From: Lophius americanus
Taxonomy: Eukaryota > Chordata > Actinopteri > Lophiiformes > Lophiidae
DNA length: 64,000 bases
NCBI GenBank assembly: GCA_037951165.1
Contig: JBBDHG010000062.1
Span: forward strand, 443,501-507,500
Direction: 5' to 3'
The position numbers and the translations under genes are program-made. Below are positions 22,545 through 33,242 of the stretch, in pieces. Position 1 is the first letter of the stretch; each line of letters starts with the position of its first letter. The notes under the pieces are model-generated. The model was not told the DNA's origin and did not search any database. It saw only the letters and a program-made list of their open reading frames with translations.

Positions 22545-24290
22545 ATTTTTTTCTGGGGGCGGGTCTCAGTGGCAGCAGGCTAAGAAGGGATTTCCAGATA
22601 TCCCTCTCGATAGCAACACTCTCCAGCTCATACTTTGGGATCCCGAGGCTTCCCCAGAAGGCCAGATGAGGAATATCATCCTTCAAGCGCATTCTGGGTC
22701 TACCTTGGTTGTCTTCCCAGTTGGACGTGCCTGAGAAACCTCCAAAGGGAAGCATCCTCAAGGCGTCCTAGTTAGGGCCTGAACCATGTCAATTGGCTCC
22801 TTTCGACGCGAAGGAGCGGCGGTTCTACAGCTGTCTGAAATCCATAGCCAATCTTTAAGGCTGAGACCATCCACCCTACAAAGGAAGCTCATTGAAAATG
22901 TGTCTGACTTTCTGCTAAGTATAAGGACACAACTCTCACTTTGTTATATAAAGACCGGGTGGCCCATAGTAATGGCCCAAGTACCAAATACTCTCAAAAT
23001 ACCCCCTTAGGACCCCCAGGGAACTAATTAAATAAGCTTTATCAAATCCACAAGACACATATAGACTTGATGAGCAAATCCCCTTGACACCGCAAGCAAG
23101 CCTGCAAGAGTATAAAGTTGGTTCACCGTTCTACGACCAAGACAGAATCTGCATTATTCCTCCTAAAAGGAAGGAATACCTACCTCAGAGTTAGGGTAAG
23201 TCCTTCTCCAGAGTCCTTTTATTCTCCCTCCACTATAGAGCCTGCGGCTTCCGGGTTCAGATTTTTCATTGTTCTTTCCATTGACAGACAACATACTAAG
23301 TACAGGTCAGCAGTTATCCTGTCCGGCTGTGCACAGTCTGAGCCAAGCCCTGCTTTCCCTTCATGAGTCGTCTGATGGTTTGCCAGAACTTTTTTGGGGC
23401 CGATCAGAGTCATTCTCCGTGACCTCCCCAAACTCCTGCAACACCCGGCTTACTGCTCCCGCTACAGCCAAAGCTGCGGCCTTTCTAGTCCTTCGGTACC
23501 TGTCTGCTGCTTCAGGGAATCACTGGGCTAACCAAGTCTGAAAGGCCTTCTACAGGAAGCCTGAAGTCTGAAGCCTGAAGAAGAAGGAAGCCTTCTTCAG
23601 GAAGAAGGCCTTTTGGGCACAGCTACTAGCAGCTCCGCAATGGAGGACTTGAACATGTTTCACTCGAATTCCATTTCCCCATCTCCGGTATATGTTGGAA
23701 GTACCTATGGGGGTGGAAGTTGAAGAACCGAGGGAAAGGGGATTCCAATTGACGTTCCCAGTTTATCCCAAGATGTTTAGGTTTACCAGGTCTGTCCTGC
23801 AGCCTCCCTCGCCATCTGGTCCAACTTATTGCCAGGCGGTGATAAAAGGACAGCTCTGCTCCTCTCTACAACCGAGTGCCCAAGACATAAGGCAGCAGAT
23901 CTGATGACACAACCACAAAGTCGATCATAAATTTTTGGCCTAAGTTGGCCAGGAACCAAGTACACTTATGAGCTATCTTGTGCTCGAACATGATGATTTT
24001 CCATGACTAGCACAGAAGTCCAAAAACAAAGCACCATTCCGGTTTAGATCAAACAGACCGTTTCTCCAAATCACGCCTCCGGGTATCTCCGTGAGTGTCA
24101 ACATAGGTATTGAGGTCACCCAGAAGAGCCATCTCCTTCACGATCTCCTTTTTTTCCCAGCCAGAGAGGTGATTTTCCATGAGCCTAAAGCCAATACGCT
24201 CTGCAGGAGTTAGACTAGGACAGGTTCCAGCTAGACATAAGATACCCATTAGACATACTATTAGTAGAATAGAAGTAGCTCAACTTTTCG
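22545..24290 (-). mobile_element. RTE/Rex-type LINE with large internal deletion
   Basis: On the minus strand, from high to low coordinates, the pieces are: endonuclease with 'LLGDLNTYVDTHGDT' and 'RRDLEKRSV' (about 24160-24050), 'FEHKIAHKCTWF' (about 23990-23940), 'PKIYDRLCGCVIRSAALCLG' (the usual MIDFVVVSSDL...YVLDTR block, with a frame slip, 23940-23875), and a linker with a 'KASIAELLVAVP' segment (about 23660-23620). These are followed by 'FWQTIRRLMKGKQGLAQTVH' (23400-23330). A scrap 'GRRTVNQLYTL' of the RT fingers lies near 23130. The C-terminus 'PKYELESVAIERDIWKSLLS' with 'LLPLRPAPRKK' is at 22761-22543. Most of the RT palm is missing. It has many stops. Rex3/RTE-type family assignment is from motif memory. 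Confidence 0.85.
23541..23613. repeat. Imperfect local inverted repeat in the RTE linker
   Basis: aaaggccttct at 23541-23551 pairs with agaaggccttt at 23603-23613. Between them lie repeated tgaagcctgaag / agaaggaag words. This is a local microduplication not expected in the LINE consensus. Confidence 0.6.
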
Positions 24291-24689
24291 TTTGCAGGAA
24301 TTCTGTGTTTGGTTTACACCAGATGTCACAGGACCCCTGTCTGCCACACGGTTCAGTTCAGCATACTATCAGTGGGACTTAACTCAGCCACAAAGGGGTC
24401 ACATGCCAGAGTACTCCTAGTTTCTGTCCCAAGCCTGGATAAGTGGGGAGGACTCTGTCAGGAAGGATCATAAAACCTCACGTAAAACCCATGCCAAATC
24501 AATGTGCGAAACACAATACTGAATTCAAGACCTTTCAGGGCCCGGTTTAATAATAGGGGGATTTATATGGACCCCATTATTCTGAATAATACCCGAAGAA
24601 AAGCCTTAACAAAAAGAAAATTTGATTTTCAAGAAAAAGGCTGATATTCTGAGCTTGAGCAACTACATAGGTTTAAAGCTGAAGAGCCA
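24291..24689. other. Spacer, possibly decayed LINE 5' region
   Basis: No clear signature. It could belong to the upstream part of the minus-strand RTE copy. Confidence 0.35.
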
Positions 24690-25290
24690 CACAATTAAGA
24701 TCTAGGCTAGAGCAGTGGAAGCAAAGATTTAACTAACTGTGAGCACCAATTTGTTTTTATGCCAGGAAAGAGCACTACAGATGTGATGTTTGCTTTTAGA
24801 GTGCTGGTGGAGAAGTGCAGAGAAGACCAAAAGGAGTTCCATTGTGTCTATGTTGATTGTACGACAAAGTGCCGAGGGGGGAAATTTGAGATTGCATGAG
24901 GAAGTCTGGACAGGCAGAGAAGTATGTAGGAGTAATGGATGGGTTCAAGGTGGAGGTGGGAATGCATCAAAAAATTGCTCTGAACCCCTTCTTGGGGAGG
25001 TTGGAGAAGAGTATAAGTAGTTATGGGTGACAGAAGAGCAGCAGCAGGAGTGAATCAAAAGGTTTCCAAGATGGTGGTGGGAGCAGCTCTACTGGATGGT
25101 TTAGAAACGGTGGCTCTGAACAGAGGACAGGAAGCAGAGCTGAAGATGTTCTGATGGTCTCTGGGAAAGATGAGGATGTACAGCCCAAGTTAGACATCCT
25201 GGAGACAAATTCAGAGGGGACAGATTGAGATGTTTCTTTGAGTTGTTTGGTGTGACGGAGAAAGATGAGGACAGACGGAGAAGGAAACAG
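24690..25290 (+). mobile_element. LINE fragment, RT domain to C-terminus (family A)
   Basis: Plus-strand translation gives 'NQFVFMPGKSTTDVMFAFRV' followed by 'LVEKCREDQKEFHCVYVD', the RT fingers block before the DLEKAYD motif. The sequence then jumps to 'VTDGFKVEVGMHQKIALNPF', normally VGVHQGSALSPF. It jumps again to a C-terminal part with 'MVVGAALLDGLETVALNRGQEAELKMF' split by frame changes. Two internal deletions remove the catalytic YADD segment. Same family as 140-595 (minus) and 45130-45660 (plus). The right end is met directly by a SINE. Confidence 0.85.
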
Positions 25291-25297
25291 ATTAACT

Positions 25298-25606
25298 GGG
25301 GCAACGGTGGCTCAGGAGAGCGGATGTCCACTTATCTGAACATCGGTGGTTCGATCCTGCTCACTGCAGTCCACATGTCCAGTTGTCCTTGATCAAGATA
25401 CTGAACCCCAAGTTACTCCCAATGGCTGTTCCATTGGTGAGGGAATGATGGCATGAATGGTTACCGCTCCTGATCAGCAGGTGGCGCCTTGCATGACAGC
25501 TTCTATTATCACTGTATGAATGATTGGGTGAATGGGTGAATGCTGACTCGTGTTGTAAAGAGCCTTAGAAAAGCGCTATATAAGTACGGTCCACTTACCA
25601 TTTATC
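25298..25606 (+). mobile_element. tRNA-derived SINE, nearly full length
   Basis: The head contains an A-box-like tggctcagg (25308) and a perfect B box ggttcgatcc at 25348-25357, giving the internal RNA polymerase III promoter. The body includes 'ccttgatcaagatactgaac' and 'ctcctgatcagcaggtg'. The tail 'aaagcgctatataagtacgg' followed by 'tccacttaccattta' matches the tail of the copy at 62295-62618. About 310 bp. It lies between a plus-strand LINE and a Tc1 remnant. Confidence 0.85.
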
Positions 25607-25639
25607 GACTGTTTAAACCCCTAAAACGGAAGAGACCAA

Positions 25640-25925
25640 AGGAGACAAAGTGGAAAAAGAAGATCATTTCAATGGGGACTGGATGTTTTTCTGCTTCAGG
25701 ACCAGGGACGACTTTCTATCTTTGACAGGAACATCAATCCTGCTCTATACCAGAAAAACCCGGAGGAGAGGGTCAGGTGATCAGTCAGGGAGTCCAAGCT
25801 AATGTGCAATTGTGTCATCCAACAACTCAATGATCCTGAGCAGAAGGCTAAGTTAAAATTAGCCTTGTCAAAGTCTGAACCTTTGACGAGGCCGGTTGAG
25901 TTCCTGGGATGGGAGCCGAACACAG
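25640..25925 (+). mobile_element. Tc1/mariner transposase remnant
   Basis: The sequence reads MGTGCFSASGPGTTF in frame and then, across stops, matches the Tc1 catalytic region. Recognisable parts are 'CFSASGPG', 'YQK..EE.VR.SVREL.....NCVIQQLNDP' and 'LALSKSEPLTRPVEFLGWEP', where the family has 'WP.QSPDLNPIE.LW'. The family's second and third catalytic acids are not preserved here. No TIRs were identified. Inactive. Confidence 0.65.
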
Positions 25926-26819
25926 CAGTTTATTAATTACAAACCTACAATGAAAGAAATACGGAGGCGTGACCCTTGTGTGCCACACAGTCCAGCAACA
26001 CACACAAAGATAATCAGACAGCTCACAGCAAAATACACATTAACACACATAAAAACACAAAAAAAAAACCTCCTTGTCTGTTGATGCAGGATGAAAATAA
26101 TTTATATGTTGGTTTTTTAATCAGACCATAAAATTCTCACTACAGTCACTGACCCTAAGTCATTGGTGTGATTTCACATAGGAATGTCTGTCGTTGTGTC
26201 TATGTGTAAGTGTTTGTGTTAGAGTGTGTGTGTTTGTGTACAATGATTCATCACTTGTCCTGGCAACGCTGTAGGCTCACAGATAAGAAAACATTACAAC
26301 ATTTTTCCACGTATACACGTGGAGTTAATGCTGAGTAGTTGTGTAAAAAATGATTTTCAAAGGTTATAACTTGCATTTCTAAAAAAAAAAAAAGTCAGAG
26401 TATTTTAAAACACCATAGCAATTACAGATCTATCCCTGATGGCTACTCTTTATAAAGATTATGTCTATTCAAGCCATGTTGAAAGTATAATTTTTTGACA
26501 CTTACAATAATATTTTTATCTTTGGTCTGGTTTCAGTGTAATTAATCAAAGAATGCACATGGTGTGATATATCAAGGTGTTAGAGCCAGTACTGACCCGT
26601 CCCTCTGCTGTAAGCTTGATTAATTTGTTAGATTTTGCAGGATAATCAGTCTGAACAGGCTCCGGCTGCTGATCCTCGTAGTCTTTAATTTATCGCATTG
26701 ATCTCTTTTTTGAATAGTGTATTTGTGGAAGTGGATCAGTTTGAGGCCTTAGATACCTGGAGACTGGGCCTAGCTTAGTATAGGATTAAACATTTGCCCC
26801 CACGTAGATCACAATTTGT
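25926..26819. other. Intergenic, nothing recognised
   Basis: An A-run lies near 26053 and 26380, with GT-rich DNA around 26185-26240. No gene signature was seen. Confidence 0.45.
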
Positions 26820-26824
26820 ATAGT

Positions 26825-27467
26825 TTCAAGATGGCGCCGCATGAGTGACTGCCTGTTGCCGCAGCTCCGTTCACGTTTCTTTGTTTCTGTTGTAATTCTT
26901 GTATTTTTGCGTATTTTTCCATCACTTTTTCTACACCATTTTTCTCCATTACGAAGCTGCACTGGACAATTTTAACTCATGACTTATATTTGGTATTGGA
27001 GATTGTTCTCTTTACCCAAATGTATACACAACTCAGAAAATAAAGGGAACACCCAATTATCACAGTGTAACTCCAAGTCGGTCACACCTCATATCAACCT
27101 GTTCAGTCAGGAAAATGCCAGTCCTCCAGTCCTCAATGGGTTAATGATTTTGGTTTTCCATAGATCCTTGCTACGTTATTTTGTCACCAACAAATTACAC
27201 TATGTTATCAATAAAGATTTTCGTCTGGAATATTTAATTAATCTGGGATGTGTGATTTAACATTCCCTTTATTTTTTTGATTATGTATATAGTATACACA
27301 CACATATATACAGTATATTTCTGTCTTTAATTTGCTTCTATGTGCATGTCTATCTTGCTTCTTTTCTACTTCATCCTATTTTCTAACTCTGCTGTCACTT
27401 TATAAATGTTGGAGCTGCTCTAATGCTTGAATTTAATGAAATGTGTTCTATTCTATTCTATTCAACA
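26825..27467 (+). mobile_element. Short internally deleted LINE (5' end plus 3' tail) interrupted by a MITE
   Basis: The left part starts 'tttcaagatggcgccgc', the CAAGATGGCGCC start typical of many vertebrate LINE 5' UTRs. The right part (27330-27467) ends in a (TTCTA)n tail at 27447-27465, typical of LINE 3' ends. No ORF2 lies between them. The middle is occupied by the MITE at 27030-27289. This arrangement suggests a half-LINE or 5'+3' chimera, with a later insertion. The family is not identified. Confidence 0.5.
27030..27289. mobile_element. MITE with Tc1-like CTCAAAATAAAGGGAAC termini
   Basis: The left end actcagaaaataaagggaac and the reverse complement of the right end, atcaaaaaaataaagggaat, form ~22-bp TIRs of a common fish Tc1/mariner family (actcaaaaaaataaagggaac). 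The element is about 260 bp and carries no transposase. A related transposase-bearing remnant is at 43735-44330. Confidence 0.75.
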
Positions 27468-28985
27468 GTCACAGCGGAGTTGATTTTTTTCCATTGGTGA
27501 ATACAGAGATCACAGTTCAGGAAGTAAGGATGTAGTTTCATATTCTTTTTTTCCCAAGCTTTCAGCTTGTTTGTTCGATTCCTCTTTCTGTTTTACTTTT
27601 TCTTTTTATAACCACACTTATTTTCCCTTTTCCAAGATACATGTCATTTCGCCTCTTAAAATATTAAATTCACTAGTTCCACATTCTTAAAATGTATTTA
27701 AACCAACTTTATTTAAAAATCAACAATTGTTGTTTTTTCTTTTATGTTGCTGGGTCAAAACACTATGTTGTATTTAATGTTCCCACATAGAAACCAAACC
27801 CGTGAACATGATTCAGGTTCACCTAGCAACAGCCGAGAGGAAAAACATCTGAGGGCTCGTTTCTACTCAACAAGCATAACAGGCTCAGCTGCACTATGGG
27901 ATGGTCAATGTTGCATTTTCAAGGCTTAGGCTGTAGATGTTTGATGATTAGAGTCTCAAATCCCTGTGAGAGGGTGGTAAATATATTACTATGGCAGAAT
28001 ATTAGCAATTTATTTTATCTTCAACCACCAAAGTTCTGGTTGAGGCCAATGTTCATCAAAGATGTCGACATCAGCTGTGAGTTCATCTGCATGTATGGAA
28101 AATCATCCATGAATCACCTAAATGGTTTATTATCACCAATTTATGGATCCACACCAGCAGAGAGATTACAGTCCAATACAAGCTTTTACGGATTATTTCT
28201 TTATTATTTGTTGCGATGTTGTATGAGTGACCTTAGTTCCATTATTAAAGAGGGCTGTTTCAGAAGTTATCATTTTTGCTGTTGCTAGAGGAAATGGATA
28301 GAGGAAATTAACAAGGACCCTTTGGATGTAAAGACCCTCCAAACATTTTTTGGAGTTCATGGTATGATGCGGATCCACATGGTCTTGTCTTTGCTCTCAG
28401 CCTTGTCAACTATTGAATCTTTCCTACAAATGTGATCGACACCAATTCTGATTCAACTATATACATACGTCTTATTTTCCATAAATCCAATCTTTTGATT
28501 CTCAATTTTTAACTTTGTTTTTAGCTTGTATTCAAAATCAGTGTGAATAGATATATATTATAATAAATTAAAATTTTCAATATGTCAAATGTCTGTCACA
28601 GTGGTGCCTTTAAGGCAATGATTGGCACCATGTGTTTAAAAAGAGTTGAATTCTTGCTTAGTATTTTTTTCTAACAAGCTTATATGTTTTCTGGTCAGTC
28701 AAGTCCATCACTTGAAGTAGTAAAGCATTCTGGAGGTCTTAGACTAATCAGAATAAATTGGCAACTTCACCAGAACGTTGTCGTATGTCAGGGATAATGT
28801 TTCACTATTTCCATATCACAATCTCCATATCAGCAATAATAACATATCCTATTAGTATTAATGACAATCTGGTATTCTTCTTGTTACATACAATTATAAC
28901 ACCAATACTGCCACTACCTCAACTACATAGTATTGAAATAACTACGCCTTTGCTATCGTCCCCGACAGCAAGGGTATATCCCCAA
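27468..28985. other. Intergenic, nothing recognised
   Basis: AT-rich. The 130-codon plus frame at 27896-28288 and its neighbours have no family signature and weak composition. Confidence 0.4.
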
Positions 28986-29600
28986 AAAGCCCCCTGCAGA
29001 GTTCAAGCAATGATAGAACTCAGCAAAATTTAATGTTAAGTTATGTCCAAAGAACAGTGTTTTTTTGTAAAACAAAAGAAAAAAGACAGTTCCCCTAGTG
29101 AGTAAAATATGAATTATTAGAATAAAATATATACAATATAAATCTCCTCAAGTCCATTTATATGCATCAAATTCTGTATAAATCAGACAAACTGGTGAGA
29201 AATTACTGGCCAAAAACGTGATTGACGCGTACCAACTGGGACTAAATCAAACAAACGATTAGCAAGTTCTTTTAACGTTAAGTGTTTCGTTAAAAGCTCC
29301 CCGTTTTGAACAAAATATGAATACCACAGTAAAATCATGATATTTATAAGATAGAACTCCTAAAATGAATTCACAAACACCAATTTGGACTAAGTCGGAC
29401 CAAAAGTTGCGAAATGATGGCCTGACAATTGGAACCATAAGGCACCCCCTAGTGTCCCAAATATAAACTGAACTTTCAAGAAATCACTCCAGTTCTTCCT
29501 CGCACTAAAGCGTATGTGGTTACACATTTTTAATAGTTTTTGAGGTATTGCGTTATCACCAACAATCTGCGACGAATGCTGTTTCAGCGGCGATCATGAT
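28986..29600 (-). repeat. Repeat E, copy 1 (minus orientation), two or more subunits
   Basis: Read on the minus strand it shows 'tagtgcgaggaagaactgg', then 'gacactagggggtgcctta', 'ggccatcatttcgcaac' and 'ggtccgacttagtcc'. A second subunit follows with 'ggccagtaatttctcacc', 'tgatgcatataaatgg' and 'catattttactcactaggg'. The same order of words occurs at 31690-31830, 34740-35110, 39300-39540 and 44850-45085. It lacks coding capacity. Confidence 0.7.
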
Positions 29601-30249
29601 TCCATGATGTCCCAGACGTTTTGAGGACAGAATAAAAATAATTTAATTACCATCACTTCTTGCTAAGATTCTAAAACATTAAGATCATTAATTAAGATTA
29701 ACGTTAATATCCAGAATGCTGCAGAGTGGTTACATGAAGCGTTTTTTTTTTTTAATCCAACGTCGTTTTCAAGTTCGAGAAGTCAAACTCATTCGCACAC
29801 TGACACAGTGGAGATCAGGGCTGCAAACACAATCTCAGAGGGCGCCAATATTAAAAAACAAGCTATTTGATTCTGAGGTATTATGAAAATGTATTCTTCT
29901 ATTATTTACTAATTTTATAGAATCGTGAACAAATCAAGGGATCAGAATATAGTCAAATTACTGATGAAAAAGAAAATTTAATTCACAGGCTTCAACAACA
30001 GAAAAACAACTTTTAACAATTAACTATATTAAGAAAAAGAGAACTTTGAATAACCCTTAGTAAAGGGCTAGGCTGGTTTCTTTCATTTGTCCCTGTAAAA
30101 CAGTTAATGTGGACAGGCGCTACTAATATCTATGCCTGCAGTCAGGACCAGCTGCACCTAAGAAAACTCTACGGTGCACTAATAGCCTAAACCTGTATTT
30201 CACATTACATGTAAGCAACTTAATGTGATTTCTTGTTTTTAACACACCG
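29601..30249. other. Intergenic spacer
   Basis: AT-rich with a T run near 29744. Nothing recognised. Confidence 0.4.
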
Positions 30250-30540
30250 CTCTGACACATTCTGGAGGATGGGGAATCATCCGCCAATTAATCAAAACAT
30301 GCGTAAAAACGGCGTGTGCGACTTATTAAAACGTAGTTTTTTTTCTCATCCATCTCCCCTCCTGGTCTTTGGATGACACTAAAGTTTATAAGAGCGAATG
30401 GATAAACGCTGTGATCTGACACCAGAGGATCGTGGAGGGAGCTCGCGCTGGCGCTCCTGGTTGAGGGGCCGGATATGGCAGTGCATTCTGGGATTTGTAG
30501 TTTCACTGGGGTTTGAGTTTTTCACCAGTTACTTTAAAAA
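30250..30540. promoter_or_regulatory. Non-repetitive block with a ZNF143/STAF-like motif
   Basis: gcattctgggatttgtagt at 30482-30500 is, in reverse complement, actacaaatcccagaatgc. This matches the long vertebrate ZNF143/THAP11 promoter motif (ACTACAAnTCCCAGAATGC) at nearly every position. The surrounding DNA is richer in G and C than the neighbourhood (gagctcgcgctggcgctcc). The motif is strongly enriched at promoters of coding and small RNA genes. No gene adjacent to it can be read here. Confidence 0.45.
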
Positions 30541-31195
30541 TGAGATACTGTCTCGCGTGTCTCGGCCTTGAGATGACAAATGTGCTGTATATGATTCATA
30601 AATAGCCCCTTATCCACTCTTTAGCACAGCCTGGGTCATCTGCTGCGATGAAGTATCACTCAAATTGTACTGAGTTTGTAAATTCAGGTGATCGACAGGT
30701 GAACGTCTGTGGGCATGGAAATGGTGGAGAAAAATGGAGCACTGACAAACGGTGATGCTTTTATTGTACTTACTGTGAAAACAAACTAAAATTGTTCCTT
30801 TCGCATGGTTGTTTAATTAGGGAGTCACATCACCAGCCAAATGCCGCAAAGCATATTTACTCGTTTGTTTGCAGCGGCTAATAGTTTTGAGGCCTGAAGT
30901 AGAAACCTTGAGGGCTCCGCTTCCTCTCTCGATATTCTCAGCCTGAAATCACCCACTTCCTCCCATTGCCTACAATAAACTGGCAGCAACATCAATTAGC
31001 CTCCGTTCAGCAGAAGAACCGTCAGGGACGCTTAACAATGGCCGGTGATGAGAGACTAGTGCTTTTCTGGCTCAGTTTTCTCAGCCGATGCAATTGGGAA
31101 GTCAGTAAGTGGATGCTAAAAGGCAGCAATCCCCAGGTGGCAGATCATAGGAGGGGGATGCAAGCCCAATTACCATTATCCAAAAGTGGAGACTG
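30541..31195. promoter_or_regulatory. Candidate conserved noncoding block
   Basis: Balanced, non-repetitive DNA with homeodomain-like and SOX-like words (gtttaattaggg, aaaattgttcc, acatcaattagc) and no transposon traces. Its look is that of vertebrate developmental enhancers. The short frame at 30966-31292 has no family signature. Confidence 0.3.
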
Positions 31196-31204
31196 TTGTG
31201 GTTT

Positions 31205-31440
31205 GACTGTAAAAGGCAGGCCTTTAGAGAAGGAGTTAGGGGGAAAAAAGAACAAGTTTGGAGCAAAAGAAAAGAAAACAAGAGGGAACTGAGGAATAGG
31301 AAGAGGGGGAATGAGAGCGAGTTAAGAAATGGTTTAAAAAAACGAATGATTGGAAGCACTACAGATATAAATATTGAGAAAAGAGATGTCATGTGCAAAA
31401 ACCATGTCATAAAAGAGAAAGTGAAACAGTGAGGAAAGTT
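31205..31440. repeat. Purine-rich low-complexity block
   Basis: Almost entirely A and G on the plus strand (gaaaagaaaacaagaggg and similar). Lysine/arginine-rich frames across it are artefacts. Confidence 0.65.
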
Positions 31441-31639
31441 AACCCACGTATCGAAAAGTTAATTTAAAGAGATGTAGGAGATGTGGGAGAACGGGACAGG
31501 AGAAATGGAAAAATGATTCAAGGAGAACAAAAAGTTGTTGTGACGAAAAACTGAAATGGAAAAATATTCAAAAGGGGTCTGCCGCTTGATCAATCTGTCT
31601 AGTGAATATCATAGTTACTCACTTTGGGGAGCTTTTTTG

Positions 31640-31835
31640 AATTCTTTTTTTTTTTTTTTACAAACGAATATTATTTCCCGGACATAAAAATCTATTCCGT
31701 GGATCATTTTCAAATTCTATACCCATTATAACCTTGCGAGGAAGAACTGGATTGATTTGGGGAAATGTCTGTTATATATTTCTGACACTAGTGGGAGCTT
31801 TTTCCAAAAATATACTACTTCTTGTGGGAAAAGTT
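31640..31835 (+). repeat. Repeat E, copy 2
   Basis: Contains 'ggatcattttcaaattctat', 'acc..gcgaggaagaactgg' and 'ctgacactagtgggagctttt', in the order seen in the other copies. It is preceded by a 15-T run near 31647. Confidence 0.65.
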
Positions 31836-32220
31836 ACTGGAAGGAGAAACACAAGTAGGTTACTAGAAATAGGAGGGTAGGTGATACGTGATTAGAATAC
31901 TGTGTTTTGTTGTTTTTGTTTATTTTACAAAACTGTGCAGTGCAGTTTGACGCTGATCAGATGTTCTCCTGTGAAGCTCCCGGAAATAATCTCTGAAAGT
32001 TTGTATTTCACAAACAAGCGTGCAGGTGCTCTACTGTAAACAGACAGTCCATTTAGCATTATTAGATCTCCATCCAGCCGGAATCTGAATAAGCCATTAA
32101 CAGAACTGAAGATGTCCGTTCGCTCATTATCAGAAACTGTTTATCCTGTGTAGGGTCACGTAGGGGTCTGGAGCATATCTCAGCATACATTGAGAATCGC
32201 CATTAATTCTAGACAAAACT
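31836..32220. other. Intergenic spacer
   Basis: Nothing recognised. Confidence 0.4.
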
Positions 32221-32221
32221 T

Positions 32222-32256
32222 TGTGTTGGCGCTGATGAACTATCAGCGCCAACACA
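32222..32256. repeat. Perfect 15-bp inverted repeat with 5-nt loop
   Basis: tgtgttggcgctgat at 32222-32236 pairs exactly with 32242-32256 around the loop gaact. The layout is the same as at 5770-5816. Confidence 0.9.
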
Positions 32257-32451
32257 TAGAGACAGAAAACGACTCACACGTCCAACAATTTAAAGGAATA
32301 AAATTCACCTATATTGAATATTTTCTGACGGTGGGGAGCGCCCAGAGGGAACCCATGCAAGTTTGTGGAAAACACGACAGTGGTGAGCTGAACTCAGAAC
32401 TTTCAACCCTCATGAAGGTGAAAGAGAAGTGTGTAATTGTGGTGAGAGAGG

Positions 32452-32480
32452 ACACACACACTCACACACACACACATACA

Positions 32481-32537
<57 letters not shown>

Positions 32538-32586
32538 CATTTGCAGACACACAGGCACACAATCACACACAGGCACACACACACAG
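32452..32586. repeat. (AC)n microsatellite
   Basis: A long CA tract with tca, ata and ggc interruptions. The purest part is 32487-32535. Confidence 0.95.
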
Positions 32587-32705
32587 TGGAACTGTTATTT
32601 AAAAATTTCTCTACTCTCTATTATTAATACTGCCTTAATATCTTCATCAATCTTTTATTAACTACCGAAACTATTGTTTTTATGCCACTACAGCTTTTAC
32701 AACAC

Positions 32706-32906
32706 CCGACACTTGCACTACTAGTACTACTTCTACTACTACTACTACTACTACTTCTTCTACTACTAGTACTACTACTTCTACTACTACTACTTCTACT
32801 ACAACTACTTCTCATACTACTGCAACTACTTCTTCTACTGCTACTACTACTACTACCTTTTACTACTACTACTACTACTTCTACTACTACTTCTACTTCT
32901 AAGACT
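32706..32906. repeat. (ACT)n trinucleotide microsatellite with CTT variants
   Basis: About 65 imperfect ACT/TCT/TAC units. Poly-leucine (plus) and poly-serine (minus) frames result purely from this repeat. Confidence 0.95.
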
Positions 32907-33242
32907 AACGAACAGCTTTTACCACTAAAGGATCATTGTGGCTAACTGACAGCTTCTGCATGAAACCATCATAAAGACAGGAAACGCTCGTATCTTCTTC
33001 ATCGACCAGACGTTGTCATTAAAATCAGTGTAGCCTGACCTTCCTAGGGTGCGTCCTTTGAAAGACACGACATCATTGACCATGCATGCACTTTTTCTTA
33101 ACGTGTCTTCTTGGCAAATAAAGCTGCTTTACATTGCGACTAACACTGACTGCTGGGAAGGCGAGAAAAACAAATGAGGCACTTTTTTGCTAGGTTTTAA
33201 ATATTCATTCAATATTCATTCATTCAAAAATTAGATTCTGTG
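32907..33242. other. Intergenic spacer
   Basis: Non-repetitive, nothing recognised. Confidence 0.4.

Noticed and set aside
27896..28288. 130-codon plus-strand ORF
   Set aside because: No domain, no splice context, no family resemblance; length is within chance for AT-rich DNA of this size.
32452..32586. CRISPR-like repeat array
   Set aside because: Plain AC microsatellite in a eukaryotic genome; no spaced unique segments.
32624..32945. Poly-leucine and poly-serine ORFs
   Set aside because: ACT trinucleotide repeat; no signal of a real protein.
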